A stretch of 64,000 nucleotides of DNA, from assembly GCF_044769865.1 (NCBI RefSeq), contig NZ_JBIZWA010000001.1:620001-684000 (forward strand), in the 5' to 3' direction. Shown here one piece after another: positions 60,471 through 64,000 of this stretch. Numbering within the stretch: the first letter of the stretch is position 1; each line of letters opens with the position of its first letter. Made by a program: the position numbers and the translations under genes. Origin of the DNA: Homoserinimonas sp044769865 (lineage in GTDB: Bacteria; Actinomycetota; Actinomycetes; Actinomycetales; Microbacteriaceae). A model generated the notes under the pieces. It was given only the letters and a program-made list of their open reading frames with translations. It was not told the origin of the DNA and ran no database searches.

Positions 60471-60500
60471 GCCCCGCCGTCGCTGTCGCGAAGGCGGGGC
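60471..60500 (-). terminator. Terminator of carD
   Basis: GCCCCGCC (60471-60478) and GGCGGGGC (60493-60500) form a perfect 8-bp GC stem; TTCT follows on the minus strand. It lies just after the carD stop and before ispDF. Confidence 0.75.
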
Positions 60501-60519
60501 CGTGAAGCGTTGGTGCCGA

Positions 60520-61002
60520 CTAGGAGGCGAGCACATCGTCGAGCATGCCCGACGCCTTCTCCTCGTCAGTCTTCTCTGCGAGCGCGAGCTCCGAGACGAG
60601 GATCTGGCGCGCCTTGGCAAGCATGCGCTTCTCGCCGGCGGAGAGGCCGCGGTCCTGGTCGCGGCGCCAGAGGTCGCGCACGACCTCGGAGACCTTGATG
60701 ACGTCGCCGGAGGCGAGCTTCTCAAGGTTGGCCTTGTAGCGGCGTGACCAGTTGGTGGGCTCCTCGGTGAAGGGAGCGCGCAGCACCTCGAACACCTTGT
60801 CGAGGCCCTCCTGGCCGATGACATCACGCACACCGACGAGGTCGACGTTGTCAGCCGGGACCTCGATCGTCAGGTCGCCCTGAGTGACATTGAGCTTGAG
60901 GTAGAGCTTCTCTTCGCCCTTGATGACGCGCTTCTTGACCTCAATGATGGTTGCAGCACCGTGGTGCGGGTATACGACGGTTTCGCCGACCTCGAAAAGC
61001 AT
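60520..61002 (-). CDS. carD: CarD family RNA polymerase-binding regulator
   Basis: A 160-residue protein: RNAP-interaction Tudor-like domain (LFEVGETVVYPHHGAATIIEV, KLYLKLNVTQGDLTIEVPADNVD) and a helical DNA-binding domain (WSRRYKANLEKLASGDVIKVSEVVRDLWRRD). The Trp and following RRYKANLEKL stabilise open complexes in mycobacteria. It acts globally, especially at rRNA promoters. GGAGCTTAACCC precedes the ATG. The divergent LpqE-like gene and the downstream isoprenoid/translation genes give the Mycobacterium-like gene order. Confidence 0.96.
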   Translation of the reverse strand: MLFEVGETVVYPHHGAATIIEVKKRVIKGEEKLYLKLNVTQGDLTIEVPADNVDLVGVRDVIGQEGLDKVFEVLRAPFTEEPTNWSRRYKANLEKLASGDVIKVSEVVRDLWRRDQDRGLSAGEKRMLAKARQILVSELALAEKTDEEKASGMLDDVLAS

Positions 61003-61167
61003 GGGTTAAGCTCCATTCCGTGGCCCCCAGTTTACCACAGGGGCGCCCCCCTTCGGCCTGCCCGCCGGGCACCGGGCCTGAGGGCCGTAGGATAAACTCA
61101 GAACTGCCGCGACGGGGATCTCCCGGCGGCCACATGCACCTGTTCCGACTCACCTGGAGGGTTCCCC

Positions 61168-61629
61168 GTGAGAGCTCGCACCGTCGCCACCGTCGCCCTC
61201 TCGGCGAGCATCGCACTCGTCGCCACGGGCTGCGGCTTCATCACGCCGCAGGCGACCACCGAGTCCTACGACCCGAGTGACGGCGTCGGCGCCACGATCG
61301 GTGACGTCAAGGTGCTCAACGCCCTCGTCGTCTCCCAGGACGGCGAGAACGGCAACCTCGTGGCGGGCTTCGCCAACAAGGGCACCGAGCGCGCACGCAT
61401 CACCATCCAGTTCGAGGGCAGCGACGGCAAGCAGGACCGCACCGTCACGGTCGCGCCCGGCGAGGTCAAGTCGATCGGCAGCGAAGAGGTCTTCGAGCTC
61501 GAGGGCATCGACGCGGAGCTCGGCTCGCTCATCCCCATCTTTGTGCAGCACGGCAACGAGACCGGCAAGCAGCTGCTCGTGCCGGTGCTCGACGAGTCGC
61601 TGCCCGAGTACTCCGACCTCGCCCCGTAG
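61168..61629 (+). CDS. LpqE-like lipoprotein
   Basis: A 153-residue secreted lipoprotein: signal with lipobox VATGC (about 19-23) and an immunoglobulin-like beta domain with TIGDVKVLNALVVS, NLVAGFANKGTERARITIQFEG and VPVLDESLPEYSDL. Its place divergent from carD fits mycobacterial LpqE. Function unknown; a copper- or surface-related role has been considered for relatives but nothing in the sequence shows a metal site. The start is GTG with CTGGAGG upstream. Confidence 0.82.
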   Translation: MRARTVATVALSASIALVATGCGFITPQATTESYDPSDGVGATIGDVKVLNALVVSQDGENGNLVAGFANKGTERARITIQFEGSDGKQDRTVTVAPGEVKSIGSEEVFELEGIDAELGSLIPIFVQHGNETGKQLLVPVLDESLPEYSDLAP

Positions 61630-61684
61630 GGCGCCCGCGGCATCCGCCAAGTCTGAGCGTCCGTCAGTCCAACCGCCTTCGTGT

Positions 61685-61704
61685 GCGGCGCTTCAGCGCG
61701 CCGC
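61685..61704. terminator. Hairpin between convergent lipoprotein and regX3 genes
   Basis: GCGGCGC-TTCAGC-GCGCCGC, a perfect 7-bp GC stem in the 87-bp gap between the two stops. No U-tract on either side. Confidence 0.5.
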
Positions 61705-61716
61705 TCGACCTGACGT

Positions 61717-62409
61717 CTAGGCCGACTCGTCTTCGAAGCGGTAGCCCAGCCCACGCACTGTCACGAGCAGCTTCGGCTCCGATGGCGTCTGCTCGATCTT
61801 CGAGCGCAGCCGCTTGATGTGCACGTCGAGGGTCTTGGTGTCGCCGAAATAGTCAGAGCCCCAGACGCGGTCGATCAGCTGACCGCGGGTCAGCACCCGG
61901 CCCGCGTTGCGCAGCAGCACCTCGAGCAACTCGAACTCCTTGAGCGGCATGGGCACCTCCGCGCCGCGCACCTCGACCGTGTGGCGGTCGGTATCCATGC
62001 TCACGGGGCCGACCTCGACGATCGCGGGGTCGAGTTCCTCGGCCGGCTCCACCCGCCGTCGCAGCACGGCGCGCACCCGTGCGAGCAGCTCCCGGCTTGA
62101 GTAGGGCTTCGTGACGTAGTCGTCGGCCCCGAGTTCGAGCCCCACGACGATGTCAACCTCGGAATCCTTCGCCGTGAGCATGATGATCGGCAGCTGCGAG
62201 ACGGCACGGATGCGACGGCACACCTCGGTGCCCGAGATGCCGGGCAGCATGAGGTCGAGCAGCACGAGGTCGATGCCGCCCCGCTCGAACTCCTCCATCG
62301 CGGCGGTGCCGTCGTCGGCGATGGTGACGTCGTAGCCCTCCTTCGCGAGGAGGTACTCGAGCGGCTCGCTCAGCGAACGTTCGTCTTCGACGATCAGGAT
62401 GCGGGTCAC
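61717..62409 (-). CDS. regX3: Phosphate response regulator RegX3
   Basis: A 230-residue OmpR-type regulator: receiver domain with VEDE, phospho-Asp in VLLDLMLPG, LTAKD and DDYVTKPYSSREL, then a winged helix with LKEFELLEVLLRNAGRVLTRGQL, VWGSDYFGDTKTLDVHIKRLRSKIE and RGLGYRFE. Sequence and neighbours fit RegX3/PhoP, the activator of phosphate-starvation genes. The GTG at 62409 overlaps the senX3 stop (GTGA). Confidence 0.93.
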   Translation of the reverse strand: MTRILIVEDERSLSEPLEYLLAKEGYDVTIADDGTAAMEEFERGGIDLVLLDLMLPGISGTEVCRRIRAVSQLPIIMLTAKDSEVDIVVGLELGADDYVTKPYSSRELLARVRAVLRRRVEPAEELDPAIVEVGPVSMDTDRHTVEVRGAEVPMPLKEFELLEVLLRNAGRVLTRGQLIDRVWGSDYFGDTKTLDVHIKRLRSKIEQTPSEPKLLVTVRGLGYRFEDESA

Positions 62410-63611
62410 GAGACTCCCTCTAGGGTGGCTGGGCTCGGCAGGAGCGGGGTTGGGCCGGTCGCGGCATCCGTCATCGACTTGAGCGACGACTGCGATGCCT
62501 CGGGAAGACGGATGGTGAAGGTGGAACCGCGGCCGACCTGCGACCACACGCGCACGTCGCCACCGTGGTTCTGCACCGCGTGCTTGACGATGCTGAGTCC
62601 GAGGCCCGTGCCGCCCGTGTTGCGGGCGCGAGCCGGGTCGATGCGGTAGAAGCGCTCGAAGACCCGCTCGAGGTCCTCCTCGGGGATGCCGATGCCCTGG
62701 TCGGTCACCGCAACCTCGACGACGCCGTCGCTGTGCGTCACGCCGACGCCGATCCGCGAGCCGTCCGGCGAATACTGCACGGCATTCGACACGAGATTGT
62801 GCACGGCGGCGACGAGGATCGGCTCGTCGCCGTAGACCTGCGCACCCGTCGCGCCGCCACTGACGAGCGTGATGCGGTGCTTGTCGGCCTGCACGCGACT
62901 CGCGTCGATCGCGGCGGCCACGATGTCGTCGACTTCGACGAGCTCGGGCTTGGCAAGGGCATCCGCCGCCTGCAGCCTCGAGAGCTCGATGATCTCCTTG
63001 GTGATGCGCGCCAGCCGGTCAGACTCCTTCGTGAGGCGCTTGGCGAACCGTCGCACCTGCTCAGGATCGTCGGATGCCGACTGCAGCGCCTCGGCAAGCA
63101 GCCCGACCGCGCCGATCGGGGTCTTCAGTTCATGACTGATGTTGGCGACGAAGTCGCGCCGCACCTCGTCGAGCCGGTAGGCCTCCGTGCGGTCCTCCGC
63201 GAGCAGCAGCACGAAGCGGGAGCCGATGCGGGCGACGCGCACGAAGAGGTGCACATTGGCGTCGCTGAAGGGGCCACGCGAGAGCACGACCTCCTGCGAG
63301 ACGGGATCACCCTCGCGTCGCACCCGGTCGACGATCTCCACGAGCTCCGGATGCACGAGCGACTGTTGCGCGACGAGGCCGAAGGCGAGCGCGCCCGGCG
63401 AGGCCTTCATGACGTTGTTGGAAGGGTCGAGTACGACCCCGGCGGTCTCGAGCGCGTCGAGCACCTGCTCCACGCCGTCAGGAACGCCGCCGCGCACCAC
63501 CGCCACGGCTCGCTCGCCCCGGCGGGCGGCATAGTGAATCAGGCTGACCAGCGCAGCGCCCACGGCAAGGCCGAAGAGCAACGACAGGGCAACCAGCACG
63601 CTGGGTTCCAT
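62406..63611 (-). CDS. senX3: Phosphate sensor kinase SenX3
   Basis: A 401-residue histidine kinase: one N-terminal membrane segment (about 4-27), a PAS-like domain (about 45-150), HisKA with phospho-His in VANISHELKTPIGAVG near 166, and HATPase with NLVSNAVQYSPDG, DQGIGIPEEDL and GGTGLGLSIVKHAV. SenX3 senses phosphate through the Pst transporter and PhoU rather than directly. TAATCT lies seven bases before the ATG (leaderless). Divergent from phoU, with the PHO-like repeats between. Confidence 0.93.
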   Translation of the reverse strand: MEPSVLVALSLLFGLAVGAALVSLIHYAARRGERAVAVVRGGVPDGVEQVLDALETAGVVLDPSNNVMKASPGALAFGLVAQQSLVHPELVEIVDRVRREGDPVSQEVVLSRGPFSDANVHLFVRVARIGSRFVLLLAEDRTEAYRLDEVRRDFVANISHELKTPIGAVGLLAEALQSASDDPEQVRRFAKRLTKESDRLARITKEIIELSRLQAADALAKPELVEVDDIVAAAIDASRVQADKHRITLVSGGATGAQVYGDEPILVAAVHNLVSNAVQYSPDGSRIGVGVTHSDGVVEVAVTDQGIGIPEEDLERVFERFYRIDPARARNTGGTGLGLSIVKHAVQNHGGDVRVWSQVGRGSTFTIRLPEASQSSLKSMTDAATGPTPLLPSPATLEGVS

Positions 63612-63682
63612 AGCGACTAGATTAGTTACATCTCGACCCCGTCCGTCCGGGTGGCTGCTGGTTCGCTTTGAGAAGCCGAGGT

Positions 63683-63715
63683 GTTCAACGGATGCTCACC
63701 CCGCGTTAACCTTCC
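63683..63715. promoter_or_regulatory. PHO-box-like 11-bp direct repeats
   Basis: Three adjoining 11-bp units, GTTCAACGGAT, GCTCACCCCGC and GTTAACCTTCC, carry the GTTCA/GTTAACC heptad of Streptomyces PhoP boxes and mycobacterial RegX3 sites. They lie 72 bp upstream of senX3 and 73 bp upstream of phoU, so RegX3 probably controls both. Confidence 0.65.
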
Positions 63716-63787
63716 CCGGTCAGGATGGCCCGGGATTGTGCGGGCTCACTGCCCCGCACCATTAACGCCAGGAATGAGGAACGGTCG

Positions 63788-64000
63788 ATGCGCGAAGTCT
63801 TCCAACAGGAACTGCAGGAGGTGCAGGAGCGTCTCGTCGAGATCGCGAGCCTCGTCGCCATCTCGATCGAGAACGCCACCCGCGCCTTCAACGAATCCAA
63901 CGTCTCGCTCGCCGAGCGGGTCATCGCCGACGATGACAAGATCGACGAACTCGCCATCAGCCTCGACGAGCTCGCCATCAACATCCTTGCTCGCCAGCAG
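63788..64000 (+). CDS. phoU: Phosphate transport regulator PhoU, 3' end outside window
   Basis: The first 71 residues of a PhoU protein: MREVFQQELQEVQERLVEIAS and AFNESNVSLAERVIADDDKIDEL are the first helices of the helical-bundle domain, with the acidic metal-cluster motif beginning. PhoU links the Pst transporter to SenX3 and lowers phosphate uptake. GAGGAACGGTCG precedes the ATG. It is divergent from senX3-regX3, as in other actinobacteria. Confidence 0.93.
   Translation, partial: MREVFQQELQEVQERLVEIASLVAISIENATRAFNESNVSLAERVIADDDKIDELAISLDELAINILARQQ

Overview
The window is a chromosomal segment of a high-GC Gram-positive actinobacterium, most likely a member of the Microbacteriaceae. 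The evidence is the set of actinobacterial families: CarD, SenX3/RegX3, an IdeR-type DtxR regulator, an MsiK-like ATPase, a WXG100 protein, an XPB-type helicase with its partner, DUF3027/DUF3263/DUF4032 proteins and an LpqE-like lipoprotein. GTG starts are common, the hexamer pair GGATGC/GCATCC is very frequent, and many start codons sit 6-7 nt after a TANNNT -10 box, which indicates leaderless mRNAs. Gene density is normal and no insertion sequence, prophage or CRISPR array is visible. The species cannot be named from sequence alone.

Layout. (1) 1-9484, minus strand: a catabolic operon with an ABC importer (permease, lipoprotein, ATPase), a Baeyer-Villiger-type monooxygenase, a cyclase-family hydrolase, an SDR, an NDP-forming acyl-CoA ligase and an acyl-CoA dehydrogenase that runs off the left edge. 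A perfect inverted repeat lies upstream of the first gene. This is the best candidate for an undescribed pathway. (2) 9.8-24.2 kb: a FadH-like dienoyl-CoA reductase, a cysteine-free HesB-like protein, a GAF-GGDEF-EAL protein, a large acyl-CoA dehydrogenase, Ppx/GppA, an SDR-carboxylesterase fusion, YpeA-like acetyltransferase, a small regulator/membrane-protein pair, a phosphotransferase, a zinc-finger nuclease-like protein and an HSL-type esterase. (3) 24.3-29.1 kb: a truncated VapC-like toxin running into tRNA-Arg(CCT), an HNH endonuclease, a structured intergenic region, DtxR, SerC, a DUF2530 protein, DUF3027 with a long acidic tail, and a cold-shock protein. (4) 29.2-40.6 kb: the XPB helicase and its partner, a long palindromic repeat, RibD-C reductase and FolP2-like protein, a two-component system, an orphan WXG100 protein, GroEL with two CIRCE operators, a DUF3048 lipoprotein and CspA.

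(5) 40.8-46.9 kb: LytR_C and DUF3263 proteins, an iron/heme set (substrate-binding lipoprotein and HtaA protein, each behind a DtxR-like palindrome), MsrB, tRNA-Thr(TGT), a deletion-fused ABC exporter remnant and a DsbA-like thioredoxin. (6) 47-56.7 kb: MsiK-like ATPase and DUF4032, an acyl-CoA dehydrogenase/carboxylase operon, and PxpA/PxpBC for 5-oxoproline. (7) 56.7-64 kb: RlmB, CysS, IspDF, CarD and an LpqE-like lipoprotein in an order resembling that of Mycobacterium, then RegX3, SenX3 and, divergently, PhoU behind a PHO-box-like repeat.

Regulatory links readable from sequence are: the DtxR protein (25.6-26.3 kb) with the palindromes before the heme genes (41.8 and 44.7 kb); HrcA-type control of groEL; RegX3 with the 11-bp repeats between senX3 and phoU; and a small winged-helix regulator with the inverted repeat over its own promoter. 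All product names rest on reading motifs and family resemblance; no database search was possible.
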